DNA of 34,671 nucleotides from an uncultured Peptoniphilus sp. (GCA_902489255.1 CABTZF010000019.1:1-34671), one strand, 5' to 3'; shown: positions 22,059 through 30,072, counted from the stretch's first letter. Program-made: numbers and translations. The notes: generated by a model not told the origin, from the sequence alone.

Positions 22059-24076
22059 CTTTTTCCACCTCTCTTTTTAAGTTCCTCTTCTGCATCCTGT
22101 ATATTCTTTTTAAAATTTGAAATTTCCTTTTCCCAATGTTTAATACGACCATTTTTAACATCTTCTGAGCTATCTTTCCAATCTTCATAATACTTTTGAG
22201 GATTATTTATTTTTTCTTTATGCTTTTCGATGTTCTTTTTATCCGAATTTATTCCCTTCTTAAGTTGAGCATCAGTTTGAATTTCTTTATCTTTATTTGA
22301 GAATAACTGTAAATCAAATTCTTTTATATTTCTATTATACCCATTATTAGGGATTAAATCCGCTTTAAAGTAGAATTGACCTTGTTCTTGTATGACTTCT
22401 TTTATAACAAACTTCTGATTTCTAGCAAGTAAAACCTCTTTTTGTTCCATGTCGGCAATATCAAAGTCTTTTAAATCTATACCGTGCACCCCATTAGGTA
22501 CATTAAATTCAATTACACAAGGCTTTGAACTTCCTGTAAAATCTTGGAAATCTAAGGCAATTTCTTTATCTTTTGTTGTAGACAGAAAGCCTTTGTCGAC
22601 TATTTCTTTACCTTTAATGTGTTTAAGATATTTCTCTAATGTTTCTTGAGCTCTTTTTGAGTCATCTCCATAAATAGAAGCACTCTTTAAATCGTCATAC
22701 TCAAAATCACTTATATCGCCTATTATTGTAGATATATCAACTGAACGGTAAAGGATCTTTTCTTTAACTATATTGTTTTTAGTTACCTGATCTAATCTCT
22801 CTAAATAAATTTTATCTTCTTTAGTTAGGGGATATTCAGCTATCTCTCCTCTACCTCTTAGATAATTATTTATCCACATTCCTTCACCGGATACATAATT
22901 TTCTATGGCTTCATTTGTTTCTTCTTCGGTATATTTTTGAGAAGCATTCAAATTATCTTTTGTGTTTGATTTTGATTTTTTGTTATTTGTTCTTTCTTTT
23001 GATTTATGGTTACTTGTTCTTTTCCTTGAAGAGTTGTCAAAATTTACATATTTATTATACCACTCTTTATAAGTTATGTTACCAACTCTAACACTTTTCC
23101 CTGTCTCTGGATCTCTTGCTGCCCTGCCTATTCTTTCATCAAGTCTTCTTTCTAAGTCATCATCATAAGACGGAATTGTAGTAGTCCTGCAGTTTGGATG
23201 AAAGGGATTAGCAGTTATTCCTGGCATATAGTCTTTAACATCATATTTTTTTCCATCTTGTTGTCTACAAATATCACTTGTTACTAAATCAAGAGTTGCA
23301 AGTATTTCGTACTTCTTTACTCCCATCTTAATATATGAATCTTTAACGGCAAATGAACTAATTGCAGAAGTTTCTGTATAAACAAGTCTTGATGCTGCAG
23401 CTTTTGAGACACCAAATTGTTTTTGTAATTCTTTAATACTCTCCTCCGGGCTTGCTCCCCTTGCAATATTCCTTGTTAGAGTATCTTTCAAAGAATTTAC
23501 AAGCTTATCCCCTCTTCCCCAAATTCTTTCAGAAAATTCTCTCCCATCAGATGTCCAGGGATTGTTTAATACAATTTTTAAATCTTCTTTAGATATTTTC
23601 CTAACGCTGTCATAGCCTGTTATTCTTTGGAGTTCGTAAAGTTCCTTATAATATCTTCTTTCATAAGTCCTTCCTAAATGTGCAAATAGACCCTTTTCTT
23701 CTCTTGACATAAGCCCTGCCACAGTCTTTTTAAGTTCTACTTCCATTGCCTGTAGCCTTGAAATCCTAACCCTACGAGACACTATGTTCAGTTCTTTTTC
23801 TATCTCAGGAGTGATATTTCCCTCAGCCTTTTTCATAAAGTCATCTAAATTCATCTTAAAGAGATCTAATTCCTTATTATTTAATAACTTTTTAGCTTCA
23901 AATAAAGAAATACCACCTGCTTCCTCTTGAAGCTTGCTAAGGTGGTTGTAAATCTTCTCTTCAATATTATTTAGTTCTTCTTCGTAAAGCTTTCTTAAAT
24001 ATCTTACATACTTGTCGGCATCTCTATAGGTCTCTTCATTTATCTTCCCTATTCTCTTTTCCCAGTAATTGGTCAT
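22055..24076 (-). CDS. MuF-like head morphogenesis protein fused to an ADP-ribosyltransferase domain
   Basis: A 673-aa protein. Residues about 1-310 are the SPP1 gp7/Mu F minor head domain: helical N-terminus, then VYTETSAISSFAVKDSY, LDLVTSDICRQQDGKKY and HPNCRTTTIP (about 293-300). A basic low-complexity linker (350-380) leads to an ADP-ribosyltransferase domain (about 385-575) with the R-S-E signature: Arg444 in LYRSVD, S-T-T 499-501 in KGFLSTT, and Q545-x-E547 in EQKEVLL. The last 100 residues are a lysine/glutamate-rich helix. Such proteins are packaged in the head and could be injected to modify a host target. The ATG at 24076 is preceded by GGTGAGG; a GTG at 24085 is the alternative. 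Overlaps portal by 41 bp. Confidence 0.9.
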   Translation of the reverse strand: MTNYWEKRIGKINEETYRDADKYVRYLRKLYEEELNNIEEKIYNHLSKLQEEAGGISLFEAKKLLNNKELDLFKMNLDDFMKKAEGNITPEIEKELNIVSRRVRISRLQAMEVELKKTVAGLMSREEKGLFAHLGRTYERRYYKELYELQRITGYDSVRKISKEDLKIVLNNPWTSDGREFSERIWGRGDKLVNSLKDTLTRNIARGASPEESIKELQKQFGVSKAAASRLVYTETSAISSFAVKDSYIKMGVKKYEILATLDLVTSDICRQQDGKKYDVKDYMPGITANPFHPNCRTTTIPSYDDDLERRLDERIGRAARDPETGKSVRVGNITYKEWYNKYVNFDNSSRKRTSNHKSKERTNNKKSKSNTKDNLNASQKYTEEETNEAIENYVSGEGMWINNYLRGRGEIAEYPLTKEDKIYLERLDQVTKNNIVKEKILYRSVDISTIIGDISDFEYDDLKSASIYGDDSKRAQETLEKYLKHIKGKEIVDKGFLSTTKDKEIALDFQDFTGSSKPCVIEFNVPNGVHGIDLKDFDIADMEQKEVLLARNQKFVIKEVIQEQGQFYFKADLIPNNGYNRNIKEFDLQLFSNKDKEIQTDAQLKKGINSDKKNIEKHKEKINNPQKYYEDWKDSSEDVKNGRIKHWEKEISNFKKNIQDAEEELKKRGGKR

Positions 24077-25442
24077 GTCCCTCACCGCCTAGATTCTTGT
24101 AGTCATCAAAGTAATCAAGAGACTTTTCTTTTTCCTTTTCTATCCTCTTTAATTCTTCAGTTACATCTTCCACAAAAGGATGGGCTGCAACTAAAGTTTC
24201 GTCAGAAATAATTCCTATAGAGTTCCTAATCATCTCAATTATTGACTCATCATTTACCATAATACTTCTCTTAAACTTAACTTCTGCATCTGAAAAATCA
24301 ATTCCAACAATATCAGCAACCCATGAGAATAAGTATTCAAAGGATGCTGTAAACTCCAATTCTAGGTCATTGGCATCTAGTTCCATGTCAGAATACATAG
24401 CCTTTATATTTAAAGTATTAGGAGCATTACTAGTCCTGTCATTATCCAAGTATAAGGATCTTGCATTGTGAGCAATTGCTTTTTTAATGAGCTCGATGAT
24501 AACTTTGTAGTTTTCTGCATTGACAGTAACTTCAAGTGTATCTACACCGCCTTGAGATCCATCAGCGGTCCTGACCTTAATAGCTGAGTACTGTGCTAGT
24601 TTTTCTCTAAATTCCGCCAAGTCTTCACCCTCGTAATTCTTTAAAACTAAGATTGAGTTCATAGGATTTTCAAATAGGTTGTCAGCGTAGTTGGATAGTA
24701 GCAGGTTAAGTGCATCTTGTAGGCATCTAACTCTCTCTAAAAGAGTGATCTCATTAGGCTGCTTAAAATATACGAAAGGCAGCTTTTTATAGCTATACAT
24801 AGTGCCGCCTTTTTCGAGATATTGTTCATCTTTTAAATACTTGAGTCTTCCGTCTTTATAATCAAATACTTTGATAAAATTCAAGGTATAAAGATAAACA
24901 TAAGTTTTAACCTCAAGTTTGCCATTTTCAAACTCTGTCTCTGTTACTACTCTAATCACTGCATCTAGTGACTCATGATTGTCATCTGACCACTCAGGAA
25001 TTACAGTCATTGGATCCAGTCTCTTATACTTGATATCTTTACCATCTGTGGATAAGTACATCCAACCTATAGAGGTGTTATATGAGTCTATCGCGATTTT
25101 GTTCAAAGTTCTCATAAATCTTTTGTCTACAAAATCATCTAAATACTTCACCGCTTCTTTATTCTTTGAGTTGATGTTCGGCTTTCTTGAAAGTACATAG
25201 TTTCTCTTTTGATCCAATGCTCTCGAGTACTGATTATCTTTGATTATCGTGTTCGGTAAGCTTTTTGCAATGATGAATTTCCCATCTTTCCCAATAACAG
25301 CCCTCTTTTTGTCATCAATCGCTTGTTTGTAGTTGTAATAATCAATGCCAGTTTGCATCTTAGCCTTAGTTTCTTCAAAGCCTGAAAGCTTACTTTCAAG
25401 ATACTTTACAAGCTCTTCATTGTTTAATAGTTCTAAATTCAA
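24036..25442 (-). CDS. Portal protein (SPP1 gp6-like)
   Basis: A 468-aa portal, the 12-subunit ring at the packaging vertex. Family features: QIDDKKRAVIGKDGKFI, LPNTIIKDNQYSRALDQKRNYVLSRKPNI, GWMYLSTDGKDIKYKRLDPMTVIPEWSD and IKAMYSDMELDANDLE in the C-terminal third. Initiation is at a TTG, supported by AGGAGGTG four bases upstream and no nearby ATG. It follows the terL C-terminal piece by 10 bp. Confidence 0.92.
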   Translation of the reverse strand: MNLELLNNEELVKYLESKLSGFEETKAKMQTGIDYYNYKQAIDDKKRAVIGKDGKFIIAKSLPNTIIKDNQYSRALDQKRNYVLSRKPNINSKNKEAVKYLDDFVDKRFMRTLNKIAIDSYNTSIGWMYLSTDGKDIKYKRLDPMTVIPEWSDDNHESLDAVIRVVTETEFENGKLEVKTYVYLYTLNFIKVFDYKDGRLKYLKDEQYLEKGGTMYSYKKLPFVYFKQPNEITLLERVRCLQDALNLLLSNYADNLFENPMNSILVLKNYEGEDLAEFREKLAQYSAIKVRTADGSQGGVDTLEVTVNAENYKVIIELIKKAIAHNARSLYLDNDRTSNAPNTLNIKAMYSDMELDANDLELEFTASFEYLFSWVADIVGIDFSDAEVKFKRSIMVNDESIIEMIRNSIGIISDETLVAAHPFVEDVTEELKRIEKEKEKSLDYFDDYKNLGGEGHDQLLGKENREDK

Positions 25443-25452
25443 TTCACACCTC

Positions 25453-25620
25453 CTAAAATCCTACAAGTGAGCCTCTCATATCTTCAGAAAGGCTGTATCT
25501 TGTCGCATCTATGCAATTATGTATAATAAAACCACCTTCAACTGAAAAGTTGTGGTGGTCTTCTACTTCCATGTTGTAGACATCTTCATGTCCTACAAAC
25601 TCAATTTTTTTTATTTTTTT
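25453..25620 (-). CDS. terL: TerL C-terminal piece: split intein C-half (IntC, 35 aa) plus 20-aa C-extein
   Basis: 25516-25620 encodes a 35-residue intein C-half: KKIKKIEFVGHEDVYNMEV..., block F (VYNMEVEDHHNF) and block G (GGFIIHN) before the splice junction. 25453-25515 encodes the C-extein CIDATRYSLSEDMRGSLVGF, with Cys+1 and the third nuclease Asp (IDATRY) of the large terminase. No ATG lies near the IntC start. A longer open frame back to 25722 only reads the HNH gene out of frame; a GTG at 25638 lacks a ribosome-binding site. Expression may instead come through the HNH frame by slippage on the A7/A8 runs. Without this piece TerL would lack an active-site residue. Confidence 0.85.
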   Translation of the reverse strand, partial: KKIKKIEFVGHEDVYNMEVEDHHNFSVEGGFIIHNCIDATRYSLSEDMRGSLVGF

Positions 25621-26206
25621 CCCTGAATTGTGCTGCACATTTTCGAGAGCAGCATTTTGCTTTGCTATACTTATTAACTTTAAATGATTTTCCACAAATA
25701 ATGCACTCTCTTTCCTCATCATCTATTCCAGATGCTCGTCTCCATGCTGACTTGCAAGCATTACTACAAAATCTATTAGAACCGTTATTTATAGATGTGT
25801 ATTTTTTACCACATTGTTCACATACAAATTCTTTTTCTTGAAATAATTTATCTTTTGTATTTTCAAAATGTTCCCTGTGCCATTTTCGACCCTCTTCTGA
25901 AGCGTGCCACTTTTTTGTCATTGGTCTAATCTTATCTAACCATCCACTTTTAACATTTTTATTACCCTTTTCTCTTCCATGTAGAGACAGATGCCTTGCT
26001 TTATCCATGAGTTCTAAGTTTTCAAGATTGTTATTGCTTTTATCTTGATCTATATGATGTATATCATAGCCTTTAGGTATCTTCCCATTAGCACATTCCC
26101 AAACATATCTGTGTAGCCTAATTCGATTAGTTGAATTTAGATAATATCCAGTTTCTTCGTCTCTTGTAAACTTTAACCCTTTGTAAAATATATACTTTTC
26201 GTTCAT
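25601..26206 (-). CDS. HNH homing endonuclease with two zinc-finger modules, lying between intein halves
   Basis: A 201-aa endonuclease. The HNH core is DIHHIDQDKSNNNLENLEL...RHLSLHG (His50, His51, Asn about 63, His72/76), after an N-terminal beta region. Two Cys4 modules follow: C129/C132/C147/C151 and C168/C171/C186/C190. It has its own ATG and AGAGG ribosome-binding site, and an extended -10-like TATAAT just upstream, so it is a free-standing gene. Its last 20 bases overlap the IntC coding region in another frame. As in other inteins with endonucleases, it would cut intein-less terL alleles and spread the element. Confidence 0.9.
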   Translation of the reverse strand: MNEKYIFYKGLKFTRDEETGYYLNSTNRIRLHRYVWECANGKIPKGYDIHHIDQDKSNNNLENLELMDKARHLSLHGREKGNKNVKSGWLDKIRPMTKKWHASEEGRKWHREHFENTKDKLFQEKEFVCEQCGKKYTSINNGSNRFCSNACKSAWRRASGIDDEERECIICGKSFKVNKYSKAKCCSRKCAAQFREKNKKN

Positions 26207-26227
26207 GGTATAACCTCTTTTTATTTT

Positions 26228-26238
26228 ATTATACCATA
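26228..26238 (-). promoter_or_regulatory. Possible extended -10 promoter of the HNH gene
   Basis: Minus-strand TGGTATAAT lies in the 42-bp gap between the IntN stop and the HNH start. No good -35 box. The TATACC/GGTATA motifs here also form a 7-bp inverted repeat around the ribosome-binding site. Confidence 0.35.
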
Positions 26239-26248
26239 TCGCACCGCA

Positions 26249-27727
26249 TCAATTAAACACATTTATTACTACATCTTTGTCAGTCAAGTCTTTAAGTTTC
26301 TTCCAACCATTATTTGTTAAAAATAGATGGTCTTCAGTTGCCTTTATTTTACTCCCATCTTCAAAGCAAACCTCATATACAGGAGCTTTTTCTCTTGTTT
26401 TCCTAACATTATAATAATTTAGTAAATGTCTTTGGTTAGTGTCAAAATTATAAGCATAAACCTTTCCTTTTGTTCCAACTAAGTCTTTTATACACACTTG
26501 ACCATTTTCTGTGTCTACTAATGTGTCTCCTGTAATGCAGTGATTATCTTTATCCTCTAGTTTGTTTTTTGGATTGCCATCTTTATCTACTGCATAGTCT
26601 ATGTTTTCAAATTCCTTGGCAGTGTTAGGACATCTCTTAGGATCTATAATAATTTCCTCTAAATCATCAAGCCACTTTTCCCCATACTCAACACTTCCAG
26701 GTCTCTTATTAGCCCCATATATCTTTAAGCCATACTCCCACATCTCGTCAATTGACTTAGGTTCTGCAGAATCGGCTATTATCTTTGTGTCATTCCACCC
26801 ATTTTCTTTGATTTTCTGTGCTGCATTCCTGTTGGATAGCTTGACTTGGTATAATTCGTCAAAGATATATATTCTTCTTCTAGTTTTGTCATAATGAAGC
26901 CTTACAAAGGCAAAAGGATCATTAGCATAACCCCAGTCAATGCCTTGTCTTATATTGTCAAAGTTTAAAAGTTCCCTCGTTGAAATTTCCCTAAATTCTA
27001 GGTTATCAAAGGGCACTACTCCAGACCCTATAGGTTCACCAAGATACTCCCACCTATACTTTAAAGGCTTAGTCTCTTTTATATGTTCTGCCTCTTCCCT
27101 GAAGGCCTTTGAAATATAGGGATTGTCTAAGTAACAAGAGTGATGCACAAAGGTATTTTTAGGGAGGAAGTTTGTCTCATACCTCTTGTTAACCCAGGAC
27201 TGTTTTCTCTTTGGTGGATTGTAGGAGTAATAAAATTTATACTTTAGATCTCCATCAAGTTCTCCACGCAGGATAGAGTTCTCAATCATAGAAACTTCAT
27301 CTTCTGTCTTAAATTCTGCAAGCTCCTCTATCCATAGCCTTGCTATAGGATATTTTGCCATCTTAATGGACTTAATCTTAGCAGGATCATCTGCACCCCT
27401 AAAGATGATTGCATTACCTCTTGGAGTATATGTAATTTTAAGTGGACTGATATTTAACTTGAAGTAATCACTTAAACTTAGTTGGTCTATAGCTTCTTTT
27501 ATCTGTTCATAGCATGATTCTTGGAGAGTGTTGCCTACCTTTCTCACGCATAGGACAGTTATGGGATATTTGATAATATCCAGGATTGTTTCCTGGGCAA
27601 TAAATGAGGACTTGCCTGAAGCACGTCCACCCTTTAACACATACTTAAGATAGTCTTCACTCTTTATTTTTTTATGGAGGTTGAGAAAGCTTTTTGTAAA
27701 AACTTTGGATAATTTAATCTGTGTCAT
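26249..27727 (-). CDS. terL: Terminase large subunit N-extein (396 aa) fused to intein N-half (IntN, 96 aa)
   Basis: Residues 1-396 are the packaging motor: Walker A GGRASGKSS (33-41), Walker B RLWIEELAEF (130-139), and the RNase H-like nuclease with Asp264 (GIDWGYAND) and Asp319 (IIADSAEP), ending LEDKDNH. Residue 397 is Cys1 of an intein: CITGDTLVDTENGQVCIKDL (block A), and GSKIKATEDHLFLTNNGWKKL with the block B TxxH motif. The frame stops 96 residues into the intein, a typical IntN length. The rest is encoded beyond the HNH gene; splicing would give DNH-CIDATRY, restoring the third nuclease motif. The ATG at 27727 is chosen over the TTG at 27730. Overlaps terS by 14 bp. Confidence 0.93.
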   Translation of the reverse strand: MTQIKLSKVFTKSFLNLHKKIKSEDYLKYVLKGGRASGKSSFIAQETILDIIKYPITVLCVRKVGNTLQESCYEQIKEAIDQLSLSDYFKLNISPLKITYTPRGNAIIFRGADDPAKIKSIKMAKYPIARLWIEELAEFKTEDEVSMIENSILRGELDGDLKYKFYYSYNPPKRKQSWVNKRYETNFLPKNTFVHHSCYLDNPYISKAFREEAEHIKETKPLKYRWEYLGEPIGSGVVPFDNLEFREISTRELLNFDNIRQGIDWGYANDPFAFVRLHYDKTRRRIYIFDELYQVKLSNRNAAQKIKENGWNDTKIIADSAEPKSIDEMWEYGLKIYGANKRPGSVEYGEKWLDDLEEIIIDPKRCPNTAKEFENIDYAVDKDGNPKNKLEDKDNHCITGDTLVDTENGQVCIKDLVGTKGKVYAYNFDTNQRHLLNYYNVRKTREKAPVYEVCFEDGSKIKATEDHLFLTNNGWKKLKDLTDKDVVINVFN

Positions 27728-28181
27728 CAACTATCACTACTTGATTAGACGCTTCAAGTTCAATCTTATCAGTCCACATGCCAAATCTCTTGCCTAATAG
27801 TTCTCCTGCCTTAATAGCATCTTTATTCTGTGTAGGGAGTTTTAAAACTTCTGGTTTCTCTTCAATCCCTAAAAAGTTGCCATTATCATCAAAGCTAGGC
27901 TTCTTTATCATGACAACTTGATAGTCAATTTCTTCTCGTCTAAATTGCTTAGTAAGTCCTCTTAAAACTTCCCTTTGATCTGCAATAAGTTCTTCATCAA
28001 GTTCTTTCATCTTCTCTTCGATGTATTCTTTAACTTCTTCCGTATTAAAAAGACGGCTTGCTGCTGAAGCTGCCGTCTCTCTATTTTTAATGTTCTTATA
28101 AAATTTTAAATAACTCTTTGTCCTGTTGCCAGTGATAATAAAATCATCAGCAACTTGCTTTTGTTTAATTGTTAATGCCAT
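27714..28181 (-). CDS. terS: Terminase small subunit
   Basis: A 155-aa protein that recognises phage DNA for packaging. N-terminal helix-turn-helix (MALTIKQKQVADDFIITGNRTKSYLKFY...ETAASAASRLFNTEEVKEYIEEK), then the IKAGELLGKRFGMW motif typical of TerS of this class. The start at 28181 has AAAGGTGG upstream; 14 more in-frame codons exist but run into a terminator hairpin. It is the first gene of the late region. Confidence 0.9.
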   Translation of the reverse strand: MALTIKQKQVADDFIITGNRTKSYLKFYKNIKNRETAASAASRLFNTEEVKEYIEEKMKELDEELIADQREVLRGLTKQFRREEIDYQVVMIKKPSFDDNGNFLGIEEKPEVLKLPTQNKDAIKAGELLGKRFGMWTDKIELEASNQVVIVDDTD

Positions 28182-28202
28182 TATTACCACCTTTCTTTGC
28201 AT

Positions 28203-28230
28203 AATAAAAGAGACCTTACACAAAGGTCTC
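28203..28230 (-). terminator. Terminator of the ATPase-TOPRIM cassette
   Basis: Perfect 8-bp stem GAGACCTT (28210-28217)/AAGGTCTC (28223-28230) with a 5-nt loop; on the minus strand TTTTATT follows. It insulates the cassette from terS, though any promoter at 28286-28313 would have to read through it. Confidence 0.75.
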
Positions 28231-28285
28231 CTCCATGAATAAATATGAATTTTCTCCGGTAATCATTAACTATATTCTCTCATTT

Positions 28286-28313
28286 TATATAGTAACACTG
28301 AAAAATCGCACAA
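28286..28313 (-). promoter_or_regulatory. Possible late promoter upstream of terS
   Basis: Minus-strand TTGTGC (28308-28313), 16-bp spacer, TATATA (28286-28291). The boxes are imperfect, as for activated promoters, and the -35 overlaps a tandem repeat (28307-28324). Confidence 0.35.
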
Positions 28314-28324
28314 AACGCACAAAA
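28307..28324. repeat. Two tandem copies of CGCACAAAA
   Basis: CGCACAAAA at 28307-28315 and 28316-28324, directly after the TOPRIM stop codon and over the putative -35 box of the late promoter. Possible binding site for the late-gene regulator encoded at 30131-30523 (inference). Confidence 0.55.
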
Positions 28325-28843
28325 TTATTTGTTTCTAAATAATCGATTCCCCGTTTGAATTTTTCCTTTTTTAAAATAATTTTTATAAATTTCATTATTA
28401 CAGTATAGCATATGAAAATTAATGTTGAACTTAGGTTTTTTAGATAAATCACTAACTTTTAAAAATCTTCTTTTAAATTCATTTGCACTATTATTTTTAC
28501 AGTCAAATAATTTGTAAAGATCATTAAGAGTTTTACACTCGTTCAATGACTCTACCAATTCATCTTCAAAATTTTGATTTTGAATATATATATTAATTTT
28601 ATTAGCGTTTAGAAGCTCCAGATTGGAATTTATTCTATCTACATTTGTTTTATTTAGAATGTCAGCATCCAAAACAATTGATACACTATTATACATTAAA
28701 CCTATTATATTTGTATTGAAATCATTTTGAGCTAAATTATGAACTACTATTTTGGCTGGATGTTTTAACTTACTTTTAAAATCTTTAAAAAACTTTTCTT
28801 CTGTATTTCCCTCAACAATTATTAGATTCTTTAAGTTACTCAT
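28325..28843 (-). CDS. TOPRIM-domain protein, partner of the upstream ATPase
   Basis: A 172-aa protein with TOPRIM hallmarks: Glu11 in NLIIVEGNTEEKFF and D59-x-D61 in SIVLDADIL, the metal-binding acidic residues of OLD/RNase M5-type nucleases. A later NQNFEDELVESL segment matches the conserved Phe-Glu stretch seen in RloB/DUF4435-like partners. It overlaps the ATPase gene by 8 bp, so the two are surely made together. Likely the nuclease or effector of a two-gene system. The exact family (PARIS AriB-like, RloB-like or other) cannot be fixed by eye; at 172 aa it is small. Confidence 0.8.
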   Translation of the reverse strand: MSNLKNLIIVEGNTEEKFFKDFKSKLKHPAKIVVHNLAQNDFNTNIIGLMYNSVSIVLDADILNKTNVDRINSNLELLNANKINIYIQNQNFEDELVESLNECKTLNDLYKLFDCKNNSANEFKRRFLKVSDLSKKPKFNINFHMLYCNNEIYKNYFKKGKIQTGNRLFRNK

Positions 28844-30011
28844 CTAAATTTCTCCATAAATCATCTAGTTCAGGATATGTTTCAAAATAATTATTTTGTA
28901 CGTATAGTTTTAAGTTCCTGTCATTTTTGTTTAATTTCTTTTCAGGGTTAACAACATTAATAACACCATCATTTCTGGTAAAGAAAGTATAAGAATGAAT
29001 AGGAACGTTTAAATCTAATACATTTTCATTATGAGTTGTTATAAAAATTTGGGAATCTTTATTAGATTCAATAAGCTTTAGAATTAAGTCATTACTTAAT
29101 TCAGTGTGCATATATGCCATTTGTTCATCTAAATAAACCGTCCCTGGAAATGAGTTAAGATTTTTTAAAATATAACTCATTTCAATAGCTTCAATCGTTC
29201 CTTGAGATAGCCTGTTGTCCTTAATGTTTTTCGGGTTAGATTCCTCTACTAAAACTCTTTCTCCGTTTTTAAATACAATATAATAATCATCCTCTTTAAT
29301 ATTGTCGTTATCTTTGTTATTAAGACTTGTGGATTCAATCGTTCTTATTGAATCTATAGAATTATCTATAATTTTTAATATTTTTTCAGTCTCTTTCAAT
29401 AACTCATCTGATATATTCGGATTAATTGAATTTTCTGTAAAAGAAGCAAACCTAAAATAATAAGCAAAGTTTTTTGTAAAAAATAGTTTAAAATCAGACT
29501 TTTCTTCTTCAAAAAATGAGTCAATTACTTTTGATATTATCAATTTATCTTTTTCAAAAGAGTATACGTCGTTAGATGTTTCAATCGAAGGCTCTTTCTC
29601 TAAATATTTTTTGTGGCTATCTAAATTTTTAGATTTTCTTAGTTTCGTATATTTTAACTTTTCTATATATTTGTTTTCTTTTACCTCTAACAAATAATTA
29701 AATAAATATTTACCTTCTACAAATAATATTTCACAGCTGGAATCCATTTTTTTATCGTAAATTTTTTTTATTATAGAACTTGGCCTGCCTAATAATAAAT
29801 TTTCCATTTCACAAATAACTTTACCAAAAGTAGTTTTCCCCGTGGCATTGCCACCCATTATTATATTTAATTTTTTATATTTTATATTAGGTGCACATTT
29901 TATCCTTTCATTGCCAACTATACTTTCACCTTGTAGTCTATCAATAGTAAAATCAATCTCAAAGTTATTAAACATACAAATATTATCAATTTTCATATTT
30001 AACAAAATCAT
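28836..30011 (-). CDS. ABC/OLD-type AAA ATPase (AAA_15/AAA_21 class), sensor of a two-gene cassette
   Basis: A 391-aa ATPase. Walker A GGNATGKTT (53-61) follows a typical KIDNICMFNNFEIDF start; the ABC-like signature RLSQGT is at 267-272, Walker B TVYLDE at 291-296 and the switch His in TTHN (325-328). The insert between Walker A and the signature is a lysine-rich helical region. This layout is that of ATPases in OLD, PARIS (AriA), RloA and related defence systems, where an ATPase senses infection and releases a toxic or nuclease partner. GGAGGTG ribosome-binding site; own promoter; TOPRIM partner next. Confidence 0.85.
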   Translation of the reverse strand: MILLNMKIDNICMFNNFEIDFTIDRLQGESIVGNERIKCAPNIKYKKLNIIMGGNATGKTTFGKVICEMENLLLGRPSSIIKKIYDKKMDSSCEILFVEGKYLFNYLLEVKENKYIEKLKYTKLRKSKNLDSHKKYLEKEPSIETSNDVYSFEKDKLIISKVIDSFFEEEKSDFKLFFTKNFAYYFRFASFTENSINPNISDELLKETEKILKIIDNSIDSIRTIESTSLNNKDNDNIKEDDYYIVFKNGERVLVEESNPKNIKDNRLSQGTIEAIEMSYILKNLNSFPGTVYLDEQMAYMHTELSNDLILKLIESNKDSQIFITTHNENVLDLNVPIHSYTFFTRNDGVINVVNPEKKLNKNDRNLKLYVQNNYFETYPELDDLWRNLDE

Positions 30012-30040
30012 AACTCACACCTCCATATTTTTCATTACAC

Positions 30041-30061
30041 AAATTCCAGTTTTTGGAATTT
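30041..30061. repeat. Inverted repeat in the leader of the ATPase gene
   Basis: AAATTCCA (30041-30048) and TGGAATTT (30054-30061), 8 bp perfect with a 5-nt loop, between the promoter and the ATPase ribosome-binding site. It would fold in the leader RNA or bind a repressor. Confidence 0.6.
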
Positions 30062-30072
30062 ATCCTTATTTA

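Noticed and set aside
25621..25722. N-terminal part of the open frame that leads into the intein C-half, starting at an ATG at 25722
   Set aside because: It reads the zinc-finger coding part of the HNH gene in another frame and has no convincing ribosome-binding site; the recognisable IntC starts only at about 25620.
25601..26248. Group I intron as the carrier of the HNH gene
   Set aside because: The flanks read as intein blocks A, B, F and G in frame with the terminase pieces, with Cys1, HN and Cys+1 at the junctions; an intron would not encode these.
28210..28236. Six-codon leader peptide (minus-strand ATG GAG GAG ACC TTT GTG TAA) over the hairpin before terS
   Set aside because: No ribosome-binding site at a usable distance and no regulatory codons; the hairpin is better explained as the cassette terminator.
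28325..30011. Firm naming of the ATPase-TOPRIM pair as PARIS or RloAB
   Set aside because: Motifs agree only at the superfamily level, and the TOPRIM protein is small; a profile search is needed to choose.
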